From NCBI GenBank assembly GCA_021234155.1, contig JAJEKV010000086.1:558001-622000 (forward strand): 64,000 nt of DNA, given 5' to 3'. The translations under genes and the position numbers were made by a program. The notes beneath the pieces were generated by a model that did no database searches, was not told the DNA's origin, and saw only the letters and a program-made list of their open reading frames with translations. The stretch comes from Isoetes taiwanensis (taxonomy: Eukaryota; Streptophyta; Lycopodiopsida; Isoetales; Isoetaceae). This document shows positions 11,374 to 23,220 of the stretch, piece by piece. Numbering within the stretch: the stretch's first letter is position 1; each line of letters begins with the position of its first letter.

Positions 11374-13048
11374 TGCAAATGATGAATTTTTTTAGAAAGG
11401 TCTGGCAGCAGTCGGGGCAGCTTCAAGTCTTACTTTGTATCATGATCATGATAGAAAACTGGATTTAGCACTTATCTGCAGAGATTGCTATGTTTGAAGC
11501 TGGTAGATCGTGCAATAATGTTGACAACGATCTGAAACCAACCACGTAAGAAAATCCGTGAATCTGCTGCAGTACTTTGAGAAGTTGAATTTGCTGTATA
11601 TTAGTCTGTGAATACTTCGGCAAAGCCTAATATAGGTCCGGCGCTGGCTAACATAGTGTTTCAGAATGGTTTCAGACTGGGTTTTGAACAGTCTAGGCTA
11701 CTTTGCGAGTAAAACCTAACGGCCAAAAAGCTCACATGCATTGCATTGCATGCATGCAATTGTGTTTAAATCTTTTTCAGATGAAATCCATATTTAGAGT
11801 AAGTTTAGCAATGATGTTGCAGTCACATCAACGGGCTATCTACACAAGATCTTTACCTTGGCTGACAGTGGAAGTAAATGCTTCACCACTCTGACCCTGT
11901 CTCTGTCAAGCACGTACTCCATTTTCCTTACGCTTTCAATATATTAGTATTTTGTGTCATATCATGCATTTGCAGAAAACTGTTACAGGTTTGGCTTTGG
12001 CTGCAAGAATGTCTTCGGCTTTTTAACTTTAACAAAAGAATGTATCAGCATTGGATTGGACCTGAGAAAGCTACGGATCAGACAGACCAAGATCTTCTGG
12101 AACGCATCAGAAACTACTGTGCTTATTCATATGCTGCCAAACAAAACCTTGGAAGATGGAAAGAAATATCTTGTTTTCGGAAGTTGGGATGGTATGCTCT
12201 GTTTTCCCTAGAAAGAGCCATTACAGTTATGAATAGGATTTTGATGCTTTGTCTTCAAGTTCTTGGAACTTTTTTGTATTCCCAAGGGCCAAAGTGTTAT
12301 TATGCTTGTGTTGGTCTGCACTATCTCATCTTTGTAGTTGTGCATAGCATGTTGATGCTTTGTCTTTGGAGCTTTTTTTGTATTTCCAATGGCAAGAAAA
12401 TCATTATGTTCGAATGCTTGTTTGTTTGCGAAAATGTGGGGCTACACCAAGTACCCACTATATTCATGCGACATTCATAATGGGTAAAGGTGGCTTTCCA
12501 TGGACTGCATTTTTTAAAAGGCCATACATCAAATTCAGGCGCTTTGGTTGTGGAGGTTTACGACCTGATTCCCAAGATATTCATACTGCTAGATCAGAGG
12601 AAACTTGCTGGTCTTCGTGCCTTGAGCTTTTCTGCATTTATTGGAAACTGCCATAGGAAACCACCCCTAAGTAAAGGATATAAACCAGCTATAATACTTT
12701 GATTTTCTGTATTTTTTATAAGGCTTTTTTAAGTATGCTAGAATATTCATTAGTATATCACATCAGTCTATGATGGGATTATCACCACGCTCAATCCATA
12801 GGCTTGATAAAGTGGTTAACACCAGTCTCACAACCATGTTCTTGTTCTGCTGACTTAGAGGCAAAACAACTTAAATGTTTCACAATTAACACGCATATCG
12901 AAACGCCTATAGTCTTGGATACTGGAAATTTTTTGAGTAAAAAGACTCTAAATGTTCGGCAATTAATATGCGTGTCAAAGTGCTTATAGTTTTGGAAGTG
13001 TCCAACAACTTTGTGAAATGTTTGGGTCGAAAAAGTTAGGGATTAGAA
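11374..13048. other. NPH3 downstream region, no clear gene
   Basis: Probably 3' UTR and intergenic DNA. An ORF of 200 codons at 11878-12480 has no recognisable domain and contains an internal duplication (GATGCTTTGTCTT at about 12241 and 12354). A diverged tandem duplication lies at 12871-12918 and 12948-12995. Confidence 0.5.
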
Positions 13049-13111
13049 AACTCAAGCCTTTTATTCTTCATTTTTTTCATTTTGGAAATAAACAGAGGCA
13101 ACTTTAGATTG
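13049..13111 (+). repeat. Flanking repeat of array copy B
   Basis: This stretch matches 28459-28527 (CCTTTTATTCTTCA, then CAACTTTAGAYTG). At 28.5 kb the sequence continues without an array, so that locus may be an unoccupied relative. Confidence 0.65.
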
Positions 13112-13540
13112 CGATGGTTTTTTCTACGCCCGATTTGGGTTGGGCTCCAATGGAAACCTCCCCAACTTTCCATGAAAACCTCCCCAATTTTTCCTGGAAA
13201 CCTCCCCAACTTTCTCCATTTTAGAAAACAGGGGAGGTTTCCATGGAAATCTCCCCACCTTCCCGTGGAAACCTCCCCAGCTTTCTTGGATGACCTGGGG
13301 AGGTGGGAGGTTTCCATGGAAAGGTGGGGAGGTTTCCATGGAAAGGTGGAGAGGTTTCCAATAAAAGAAAAAAAAAAGCTCTCTAAATTTGCACGAAGAC
13401 CAAGACTAGCCCCCGTGCATCTCGGTCCTCGTGCATTGCAGTCCATCGGTGGTTGCCAACATTAATGACTATTTTTTATTTTTTTAAATATTTTATGGAA
13501 ACCTCCCTAACTTTCCAAAGAAACTAGGGGAGGTTTCCAC
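13112..13540. repeat. GGAAACC palindromic-array element, copy B
   Basis: It has the same leader as copy A (TTTGGGTTGGGCTCC at about 13133). Forward units of GGAAACCTCCCC with a TTTCC tail follow, then reversed units GGGGAGGTTTCC. Next come a spacer with GTGCAT-type palindromes (about 13385-13465), an AT-rich segment and a second pair of units at about 13497-13540. Almost all units here carry CCTCCCC where copy A has CCCTTCC. The copy borders the H2C2 ORF, and TATAAAA occurs at about 13549 right after it. Confidence 0.75.
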
Positions 13541-13548
13541 AAAATGTC

Positions 13549-13556
13549 TATAAAAT
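13549..13556 (+). promoter_or_regulatory. TATA-like sequence
   Basis: CTATAAAATTTC lies between the array and the ORF start. It is only compositionally suggestive; no transcript evidence is available. Confidence 0.25.
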
Positions 13557-13562
13557 TTCAAA

Positions 13563-14622
13563 GTGAGCTATTTCTTGAAGCAAATCGTCTCTTTGAGTCC
13601 TTCTTTCATCAACGAATTCATCCAAGCTTTTTCTTCAAGTAAATCGTCCCTACGAGTTCTTCATCCACGGATTCATCCGTTCGCCGTGATTCCCATCGAC
13701 TATTTCATCTTTCGTTCCTTTGATGTTGTTATTTATCTCATGGATTTGGAGCGTAACGTGTATGAGGGAGTTGAAGATGATATCTCCACTGATTCGTCCC
13801 TATATGATTCAGAAGCAACTGTAAGTGATTTCGCTTTTGATAATGTTGACAATGCTGCAGGTTTTAAGGATGTAGATGATGAAGACCATGTAACACCTAC
13901 TGGTGATTATGACAATCATTTGAATGAGGGAGACTCTGTTGGATCATATCCACCTATACCTTCAATCAACTCAAGGGAAGGTTACATTTTCACGGAAGCA
14001 TCATACTCTTTGATGGTGCAATGCGTCAAGACTCGTGTCCAGCCCTCCATCGAAGATATCCTAGGCGCTGATCCAAGTTTTCCTGTTGGGTATGTTCGGC
14101 AGTCGCAAAAGCCACAAAGCACACAGATAATCGAAAGGTGGTTGAGTTTCCAAAAAAAACTAGAAGTTGATCCAGAAACTAATCTTCTCATATGCATGAC
14201 TTTTGGGAAGTGGCTCTATATCCCACCATCATAGATGTGGAAGGAGATTATTTTTAAAGGCCATGTTGATCCGGATTTGGGGCACCTGCCTATATGCCCT
14301 ACCCTAGATAATATAAAAATTATATGGCAGTTTGGAGCCAAGTTTCATGGCATTCCAGAAGATTATGTGAGGCAATGCATAGCAACATGTGAATGTAATG
14401 CCCGTCACGTGAATCCCATCAGTAGAAAAAGCCTATTTACCCATGAGGAGAAACTTCCATGTGGCTTACTAGAGAGCCGGGTGGAACAGTTGCAGGTGGA
14501 GGACAGAGTGAGATTGCTTCGACGTCATACCAGAAGTTGGGGAGATGGCACAAAATGTGTAGATTACATTTGTCATCGAGGGGGAGATGCCCGAAGATGT
14601 GGCGTGTCGTGGTGCGTGTGGT
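13563..14622 (+). pseudogene. Integrase-type zinc-binding (H2C2) ORF, interrupted
   Basis: One reading frame runs from 13563 (or the likelier start ATG at 13741, MDLERNVYEGVEDD) with a single TAG at 14232. The N-terminal half is acidic and of unknown identity. After the stop, HVDPDLGH (about 14265-14288) and CIATC (about 14376-14390) resemble the H2C2 zinc-binding module found at the front of retroviral-type and Ginger-type integrases, although the cysteine spacing is C-x3-C rather than C-x2-C. No DDE catalytic core is visible. At 14622 the frame meets a retroposon flanked by a 13-bp target duplication. It is probably a TE-derived or once-domesticated gene, now broken. Function is not known. 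Confidence 0.45.
14610..14622 (+). repeat. Target site duplication, left copy
   Basis: TGGTGCGTGTGGT, identical to 14916-14928. Confidence 0.8.
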
Positions 14623-14915
14623 CCAAATTTTTTTATTTTCGTTTAAGGTCCATGCTAGACTCTAGCTAGCTATATCCCACTGCCTTGCGACAGCCAAAGT
14701 GGAGGACACGTATAGGCTTTTAAGTTCTATCACGTCGGGGATCATCATCGTTTACCCCCAGTAACCAACTCCTAAAGATAAACATACATTGGCAAGGTTT
14801 GAACCCATGACCAAATGCACATTTATTTTGGCATTACTAGGCATATACCAACTCACCACACATCCATTGGGCAAAACTTTTGCCTTACATGCACACTTTG
14901 TAGGCAGGATAGCTG
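14623..14915 (-). mobile_element. SINE-like retroposon, minus strand
   Basis: It is flanked by 13-bp direct repeats. On the minus strand it shows an A-box-like TGGTGAGTTGG and a B-box-like GGGTTCAAACC (plus-strand GGTTTGAACCC near 14793), and it ends in an A-rich tail (AAAATAAAAAAATTT, plus strand 14626-14640). These are the features of a tRNA-derived SINE. About 50 bp precede the tRNA-like part, which is unusual. It splits the preceding ORF. Confidence 0.7.
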
Positions 14916-14928
14916 TGGTGCGTGTGGT
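14916..14928 (+). repeat. Target site duplication, right copy
   Basis: TGGTGCGTGTGGT, as at 14610-14622. Downstream, the interrupted host sequence continues to a consensus donor-like CTGAGGTAAG near 14980. Confidence 0.8.
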
Positions 14929-15279
14929 GGTGGTGGCATGACGCCCTCGGCCTCTCGAGGCACGTCCTCCCTATCCATACCTGAGGTAAGCCATAAGAAG
15001 AAGAAGCATTAGCATTGTAGAATATTAGCGAATACTAAACGAAGTAGCATAATTAAACACAAGATCATAGGTCATTTACCAATTTGCGACTATGATTTTA
15101 GAACTATCATGGTAAACGATAAAGATAGTTTGAACTGAATGAAACATATAATGAGAGTAGGAAATCTTCAAGCATCAATTTGCATTCATGAATTCGGGAT
15201 AAACTAGTACTTTAGATCTTTGTTTCGACAAAAATACAAAAAGAGAGAAAGAAAGACAATACCCCATTGGAATAATAAT

Positions 15280-15430
15280 AATAAAAAAAAAAACACTATT
15301 CATTTGCGGTTATTCGAACTTGTGGAAAGCACTATTCATTTGGGATTGAGAATAAACACTACTCATTAGGGATTGCGGAAAACACTATTCATTTGGGATT
15401 AGGAATGAACACTATTCATTAGGATTGCAA
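15280..15430 (+). repeat. Degenerate tandem repeat with CACTATTCATT core
   Basis: Four to five units containing ACTATTCATTTGGGATT or close variants. Confidence 0.7.
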
Positions 15431-18190
15431 AAAACATGCTAGCAAAAGATAACTATTCACAAAATTTACAAGAATGGATAATTTCCAAGGTTTCTCAAAA
15501 AATAAAATAGGTAATTCCTGTGTATATAACAAATTTTGGACAAAACAAATCCCTGTTTACAGCATTTTCAAGTGGGAAAGTTTCTTGAAATGAAAAATCC
15601 CTTTTTACAGACCAGTGTTTCCAGGTATTTCCACATCAAACCCATCCAAACCACAGTAAAAATCCACAAGATGAGGCAAGCACCTTCGTTTTTGGTTCAG
15701 GTCAGCCTCTTTTTTCAAGGTAAATCTTTGCTTTGAAGTTGCAACAGGACCGGACCGTTGATAACCTGTGATAAGCGGATGATCAGCTATAAAATAATCT
15801 TCAAACAAAATCTGCTCTCTCATTTTTTAAGAAAGAAATAGTAGTAGATAAGATTATTTTACCTTTTAAATATGTAGCATAATAACATGGGGTTTTCTTT
15901 GTGTTTTTGTACGCTTTTCACAAAGGTTTTCTTAAGATTTCATGGCGTATTCGAATGGATGTACTAATGCGTATATCTAGAGTGCACCATTTCTTAGTCG
16001 TTGGATTTAGCTTTTTTTTTTCAATAGTTCAACATCCAAGGGCTCACAACAAAAGCCCTCTTTTTATTTTAGGGCGTGAACATGCAAGCCTTCCGGATAG
16101 CATTTTAGGGCAGGAAACAAGGCTTGCAAATCCTTTTTCCCTGTGGGAGCCATGGCAATCATCGGGCTATTCCAGTTAGAATTCCAGGAACAGAATGTTT
16201 TTGCTCTAAAATTTTGATGACCACGATGTAGCATCTCCTCTTCAGCTCTCGATCATATGATTTAGCATCTCCTCTCGATCTGGCTTCAAGGCGGCCACGA
16301 TTTCATATGTCCTCTTCATTTCGATGATGGCTAAATATGGCGGGCTAGGCGGCTATGGCTATGGCATGTGGAAGCCTCGAAACAACGCCAGAGGCATGAA
16401 GTATTGAAGCTACATATTTTAGGATTATTTGGTCGTAGTTTAGGGCTTCTTGGTTGCTTGTTGTTGCTAGATGTTAGTGTGCCCGGTTGGACCAAATCAA
16501 AGACACTTTCTTTGGTTCTTTGGTTGTTGCGATGGTAACGGTGGGGTCCGACCAAATTTGAAATTCAAGGGGATGAGCGGTGGTGTTGGCGGTGCACGCA
16601 AGCGATCTTGAGCTCAAAATTAGCCATCGAATTCTCCACATCACGCGCATTATCTGGCCTCCACTTACGCGGCAATTTGCGGTTTTCAAACCATCGAGCA
16701 TCTGCGCGATAAGATCGACAATCTCGGGTCACGCTTGCATGAGTCGCGGAATTATTCCCCGTGAATTCTGAACAATCCCCTTGCATGGTGGCTTGGGCCC
16801 ATCATCTCCCATATTATTTCAAATCCTTGCCGGTTCCACCCGGCTTCCATCCCGGGCTTGTATGTGCACTGCTGGCGGTAGTCGATTAGTCTCACCATAG
16901 CCTTTTGCATCACAACCCGATTTCGTTTATTTCTCCGAACTTTAACCAATTTCTATAGCGAGCGAAGATCTCCGGCTTGCCTTGTATCCATCGGTTGTCC
17001 AACTCATTATATCCCATGTCACGGTGATATTTCTGTTCTTGCGAAATCCATCTAGGCTATCTTTGAAGCACGGATTTTTGTAGGTGTATCGAGCATTAAA
17101 GCATGAAATAGGTTAGCCCCCCATTTGTTTCTGTCTTTCTTTCTTTCTTGCAAAGAGTTCTACGATTCACACAGACGGAGGAACGTAGAAGAAAGATCCC
17201 TCTTTGGCCATGGTTTTATTTGAAGCTCTGAATTTCCATTCCCAAGCTAAATCGTCAACTGGCTGATGTGCATTCAGAAATTACTTGGCCTAATTCATTG
17301 GCTCATTTGCAGGTTTCCCACTAACGATCACACACCGATGGCGATGGGAACTCAATTGCAGCCCCTTGCGCTCGTCATTCACTAGGTTAGCTTAGCTTTA
17401 TCGAGAGCGTTATCTTCCTTTTTTTTCTTTCGTGTTGATATCTTGTAAAAGCTTGCTTCTTTCCTTTCTCCATAATTATTGCAGCCAGAAACCCGAATTA
17501 GAAGCAGAAGCATAACTCCATTGCTTCGTAATGCAGATAGAAGCATTGATTGCAGTTGGTGACTGTAAACCAGAGCACCTATTCAGTTTCATGACTGGGC
17601 ATGAACAAAATTTGGCATGATTTATAAACACGGCAGCCCCTTTTTATAGGTTGTGGCACAGAATTGCAGCCGTATTGCATTTGAGCTTCTAAAATTTGAA
17701 GCTTTGTTGTTGAAAGCAAATGCAAGAAATGTGCATTTCTGTTTTTTGTTACTGAACTATCATTCCTTTGCTTGTAAATTGCAGGCTTTATATTGGCCTT
17801 TGCACAATGTAGCCTCTATAAGATTTAATGCTCCATTCTCTGCATTTTATTTAGAAGCACTATAAATTGAGTCATTTATGTACCAATGATCGAATGGGTT
17901 TATTGCTTGATGTTACTTTCGAGTTCTTTGTCTATGGTGTTATTCTTTGCAGCCCGGGATTCACATGTCACATCCCCGCAATGTGAGTGGCTTGGGTTGT
18001 CCAAGGTGTTCTCATGGCTTGCATAACAAAATATTCCCTCTTTTAATTCCATGGTACATGTTTCTAGATTGCTACATATAGTTGCGGGGAGTTAGACTCA
18101 TATACATTGTTGCAACACAGATTATTTCATGCTTCTAGAAAGAAGATCATAGGAGTTTTGCATGTTTTTGCATATTTTTACGTACGTTTG
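15431..18190. other. Intergenic, no supported gene
   Basis: Only short ORFs without recognisable domains. 16330-16960 is richer in GC and codon-like on both strands, but no family could be named. Confidence 0.5.
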
Positions 18191-18192
18191 TT

Positions 18193-18345
18193 TTTTTTAG
18201 GGCCCGAAGAGCCCAAATTTTTTTTTAGTATAACAACCAACACATAATTATCATTAACATTAATTAACACAACCATTGGGTCCAACACATTTAAATTAAA
18301 ATCCCCCTTAAACCCCCTTTGGTTTGGGTGCATCAACGTGAAGGT
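18193..18345 (+). mobile_element. Single arm of the foldback family seen at 52.6 kb
   Basis: From TTTTAGTATAACAACCAACA to GGTTTGGGTGCAT it matches the 129-bp arms at 52621-52749 with scattered differences. Only one arm is present, so it is a truncated copy or solo arm. GGGCCCGAAGAGCCC lies just before it; the right arm at 53 kb is flanked by a related GGCCGAAGGGG. Confidence 0.7.
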
Positions 18346-18980
18346 TTTCGTGAAGACCCAAATGAAAGCAAACAAATGACAATTTGGCAAAATGGGAAAC
18401 CGATTTATGTCGACAAGGCCGCTTAAATTGGCGATTGACAAGAACAACCTTGCTTTAACTAACTTTCAAATGATTGACAAGAACCTGCTTCAGAACCTGC
18501 TTTCAAATCCTTGCCCTATGGTACGTTTTGCTGCCGAAAGCTTGACAAGACCGGATTTTGGATTAGAAGCCGGATGGACTGGAAGCCGGATGGGTCTGCT
18601 GGCATCAGAGAACAAAAACAACAGGGATTTTTGGCCTGGAAGCCGGATGTTCCCTGGATTCCTTCCCTCTACTGGATTCTATGGGTTTGATCAGCAAATA
18701 AAACACCCACCCACGAAATCAGGCGCTAGTATCCAAGGAATCCGCTGGTATCAGAGAAACAAACAACAGTAGATTGGAAGTGTTCTTCAAAATCGGCCTC
18801 ATCCGATCTGTGCGCTCCTCCTCTAGCTTCAAGAATGTACTGAAAAGGAAAACATGCAACAAAAATAGAACTGCATATGAAAAGAGGAAAGAATTAATTC
18901 TAGATGCTCACATTAATTTTAGGTTATTATGAATGCCTGTTATCCATAGATCAAAAAATATCATAAATAATAATAGATTT
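18346..18980. other. Intergenic with GAAGCCGGATG repeats
   Basis: The word AGCCGGATG occurs four times between 18550 and 18650. No gene is supported. Confidence 0.5.
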
Positions 18981-19171
18981 GGAAAACCTCCCTAAGTTAA
19001 CAAATTTGGAAACCTCCCCAGGTTAGTTTCCTTGAAAACCTCTCCAAGTTAGCAGAAGTGGAAACCTCCCCAGGCTTTGCAGGAAAGCTGGAGAGGTTTC
19101 CAAGCAGGAAAATTTGGGAGGTTTCCGTTCTTGGGACCCTAATCAAATTCGGGCGTATATAATTTGAGCGC
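18981..19171. repeat. GGAAACC palindromic-array element, copy D (inverted)
   Basis: Forward GGAAACCTCCCC units, then reversed GAGGTTTCC units, then GGGACCCTAATCAAATTCGGGCG. That last word is the reverse-complement counterpart of the leader in copies A and B. The right border touches TTAGATTG (19172-19179), which also precedes copy B. Confidence 0.65.
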
Positions 19172-19292
19172 TTAGATTGGCCTCTAGGGTACATGAAGTC
19201 CTTTAGTCTGGCAGCACTAGCTTGAAAGGCATCATATCACCTTTCTTTTTGCTCTCCCTTCCTACCCTATTTTGCTGTGCTTTTTTGGCAGT
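19172..19292 (+). repeat. Dispersed repeat also at 28521-28648
   Basis: The pair shares GGCCTCTARGRTACATGAAG and CTTTCTTTTTGCTCTCCCTT in the same orientation. Confidence 0.75.
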
Positions 19293-19376
19293 CTCGTGGT
19301 ACCCTTCAACGGTTATCGTTGCCTCGTGGTACCCTTCAACGATTATTGTTGCATACCCATCGTGGTACCCTTCGCC
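19292..19376 (+). repeat. Three units of about 30 bp
   Basis: TCGTGGTACCCTTC occurs three times; the first two units continue with AACGRTTATYGTTGC. Confidence 0.8.
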
Positions 19377-21159
19377 AAAATAGCAGTTTAATTCTATAAC
19401 TCCAGCCCAATTCCATTTTTCAACCTCGCCAAAATATATATGACATCCTCTGCAACAAAAAGAATTTTACGTTAAAGCCCAGATTTTTGAAATCCAGACT
19501 CACACAATCTGGGACAGTGTGATCATGAATGTTTTGGGTTTAAATTGAGCCTTTCAATTCTTTTCCATTCAAGCTTTCCATGCCTGCAGTATATTTGATC
19601 ATCAATGCGCCAAAGTTAAGCGTCCATGTTTTGCTTCAAAATTTCTTCTAATCTTTCATTAAATTGCTTCTAACTCCATGCTCTGCCTTAATAGATTAGG
19701 TCTTACTTCACTTCCAACACCATGGATGCACAATGGTGGCACACCAGCTTCCCCAATACTTGGAATACGACGCGATCTTCCCCGACGGAGGATCCTCTCT
19801 CCTAACAAGAAGGCCTTGACTGTCGCCTCCTTCACCTACCACGTCCACCATTTCCACATCCTTCACATTTCGCAATTGCATACCCTTGCAGAGGTAACCG
19901 CAGCTGTTGGGGCCTCTTTAAGCATTGAAGTATCTCCAAAAATACGATCTCAGGCGGAGCATGCTAAGTCTGATTTCGACATTGTTCATGCCAAATCATT
20001 GTTATAGAGGATGACAATGTCCTCTTCCAGTCTCCAATTGCTTGTAATTGCATCCACTACCTCATGACTGTTTTCCATAGCCAGTTCCCATCCATCTCCA
20101 CTATGCCCCTATTACTGTAAAAGGCGAGCATGCCTTCTGAAGTGTAACCACCCATAGAGCTTTCTTTAATTGACAAGAAATGCTAAATGGCTTATAACAA
20201 GCTTTTTGCATTTGTATAGTGCTTTTGTTTGTATCAGAGTTTTATAAAATTGGTTAGAGTAGACATCCCGTTATCGGTTTGGGGCACCCATGTTCGTCCA
20301 AGATCCTAGAGAAAACATCTCCCACATGGCAACCATTTATGGTCCACCGTGGCACCCAAATATCTTCAATCGTGTTCCTAATATTGCAATGGATCGAATT
20401 AGGTTTCCAGGAATGGCGCAGGTTTGTCCATTCCCCTTTTCATTCAAGAATCCAAATGTGGAACACAATGGCTCCTTCTATAATTTGCTATAATTTAGGA
20501 TGGAGCCTATTTTGGTTCACACTGCTGTCTTTTTTGGATCAAGAACATCCTATTTTTGGAACAGGGCATGTTTCTTTAAGAGCTCAGGAGTTTACCATTG
20601 TGAACAACATGAAGCCAAAGCTGATTCGTTTCTTAGCCTATCTTTTTGCATGTTCTATTTTTCCCCTATATTCTTTTAATGTCTATGGTTAGAAATTATA
20701 GATTTGAGATGCATGCATGCAATCCATAGAATTGCTGGCTTGATATCTCGGCTTTAAGTGCTCGATGCAAACTAGTTTTCCCACCCAAATCCTTTTTTTC
20801 CACCTCTAGATTTGTGTTCAAGATTATTTGCTTCTCAGGATTGATGAAATGGCAGACAATCCAACCCTCCATTGGTAGATCGATCCATCTGCTCATCATT
20901 ACACCAATTGGCATTCAGAAATGCATTATAAAACAGGTTGTTTGCGTTGTCTCCATCCATCTGCACCATCTACCTATGCCCTTTTTATTTTTGTTTCCAT
21001 TTCCTAACATTCAAAATGTTTCAAAATCTTCCAAATTGGATGCCACTTCTTCCATTGCAGATGACGATCCATCTGTTCATCTTTTTCCTCAATGGCCTCG
21101 ATCTACTTACACAAACAGAGTTCAAGCTCCTCCTCCTAATTTCCAGGCTCCTAAAAAGA
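19377..21159. other. No supported gene
   Basis: ORFs of up to 137 codons (20279-20692) lack recognisable domains. The region leads into a transposase pseudogene and may include its leader exons. Confidence 0.45.
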
Positions 21160-23220
21160 TCATGAATATGAAGAGAGGAGCTTGGACCAAAGTGCAAATG
21201 GATGCTGATGTACAAGAAGTGGAGGGGGTTACTCCAGCATTCGAAGAGTGGCTAAGAAATATGGAGTGCCTCATATTACCCTTCGAAATTGTCCGTTTGA
21301 TGTATTCAAAGTAAAAAATGGTAAGAAGCCCAAGGCTTTGACCCGAAAGAAGAGGAGAATCTTGTTTCATGGTGCCTGGAGATGGCTGCAGATGGTACTG
21401 GAGTAACAGTTAGAATGTTGAGGGAGAGGGTTGCTGAAATTTGTGCAGGTAGACAGACTCCTTTCACTAATGGCATTCCAGGAATGAAGTGGTAGAAATG
21501 CTTCAAAGGAGACATCCTGAGCTAGCTTTAAGGAGGTCACAAATTGTAGATAATGCTCGGGCTATTGCTACCTCTGCACCCAATTTGGATGCATTCTATT
21601 CTGGACTTGCTGAGGCATATGGAACATTTGGATTTGATGCTAGTCATATTTGGAAATGTGACAAATTAGGAGTGCAGGCAAGCAAAGAATCAGAATTGAG
21701 AGTGATCTCAAGAATAGGTGCAAGGAAAATTTCAGAAAGAACAATGAAAATCGTGAGTTGTGTTTCTGCCTCAGGTAACAAGCTTCCTTCATTATATATT
21801 TTGAAAGGGAAAAGGGCCCGTGAATATTACTTAAATGCTGATGAGCCAGATGTAGCAATGGCTATGCAACCTAGAGCTTGGACAACTAATGATTTGTTTA
21901 GGAGTTGGATTGGTCACTTCAAGGCTAATGTTTCTAGTGGTGTTTCAGTTGATGACCCTCATTTACTCATATCAGATTAGATAGTCATGGGAGTCACCTG
22001 CAAGTTGAGACCATCAAGTATGCATCATCGCTTGGCATTCAAATTTTGAAACTTCCTCCACATACAAGCCATAGACTGCAACCCCTTGACGTAGCATGCT
22101 TTTGACCTTTCAAGGAGGCATTTAGGAATGCTAGACATAAGAATAATGTTCAGAAGGAAAATGTAAAACTAGTAAAATAAGATTTGACTGCACTTGTTGC
22201 TGAACCTCTTGACCATTCTCTAATTTCTGCCAATATTATTGCTGGGTTTAAAAAGACTAGAATTTGGCCTCTAATCCAGCCAAAGTAGTACCAAAATTAG
22301 GTGGAAGGAAGTTCTCTTTTCAAGATGATATCAATAATATACCATTGGATGAACTTGCTAATGTTGTGAAAGCAGTTGCTGCAAATGAGCAGGGTGAGTC
22401 ACCTGCAAATCAGTAACAACAACCAAGTTCTAATATTATTTCTAGACCAAGAGCTAGGTACATTGCTTATAACTAAAGCAGATATTATAGCTAGATTAGA
22501 GCAAGAAAGAGTTAGAAAAGAAAGAAAAAAAGAAAGCAAGAGAGGAGGTTGCTGCACAAAAGAAAATGGTTATGGAGGAAAAGAAAAAATTGAGAGAAAA
22601 AAAATAAGGGAAAAGGAAGAGAAGAAGAAGGAAAGGGAGGCTGCCAGAGAACAAAAAAAGAAGGAGAAAGAAGCAAGGCAAGCGAGGGGAAAGAGAAAGA
22701 GGAAAAGTGTGCAGGTACTGATTTGAATGCTTTTGTATTTTGTTTTCAGATATTTTTTAATTAAGGTTTCAATTGTTGTTTGATACAATTTGTAAGTCAT
22801 GGAGTCTAATAATATGCAATTGCAGGTCATAGATTCTAAGACTGAAAATAAAAACCTTAATTCGAATGATGATGATAATAAGATTTTTGAAATTTCTGAA
22901 ACAAAGAGTGCTGCAGATGTTTCTATTCTTGAACTTGTTGTTCTTGAGAACAACTTGCCAATTTGTGTTGACATTCCAATTTGAGATGCTTTACCGAGGC
23001 TGAAGACTACTTTGAAGATGAAAACCAGAATCTGATTGAGAATGCTGTAAATTTGTTGCATAACCAACCTATTGACAAACCTTAGAGATACTGTAGTTCA
23101 GAAGAAACCCATGAATGTTATCATGGATTAGATGATTCTGAACCTAGGCCTCCAATTGTTAGGCCAACAAAGAGACTTAGATCTCTAAATTCTTGGTATT
23201 CTCAAGATTACGTTATGTAA
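21160..23220 (+). pseudogene. pogo/CENP-B-type (DDE_1) transposase, decayed
   Basis: The piece at 21165-21300 resembles a psq-type helix-turn-helix (KRGAWTKVQM, then YGVPHITLRN in another frame). The DDE domain follows at 21489-22270: WKCDKLGVQ, VSCVSASGNKLPSLYILKGK, WTTNDLFRSWIGHF, then after a frame change LDSHGSHLQVE and PPHTSHRLQPLDVACF. The first catalytic Asp is present but followed by Lys rather than the usual Glu. Frame changes near 21315, 21480 and 21975, plus stops after 22100, make it non-functional. A lysine-rich tail (22490-22710), plausible intron borders (about 22714 and 22826) and an ending NSWYSQDYVM then stop at about 23220 suggest a once multi-exon gene. It belongs to the same superfamily as the minus-strand copy at 29-32 kb. 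Confidence 0.75.

Noticed and set aside
11878-12480. 200-codon ORF downstream of the NPH3 gene
   Set aside because: Hydrophobic, without domains, and partly built from an internal duplication; more likely untranslated or intergenic DNA.
22496-23067. Minus-strand hydrophobic ORFs (SFFFFCSLAASL type)
   Set aside because: Shadow of the lysine-rich tail of the pogo-type gene on the plus strand.
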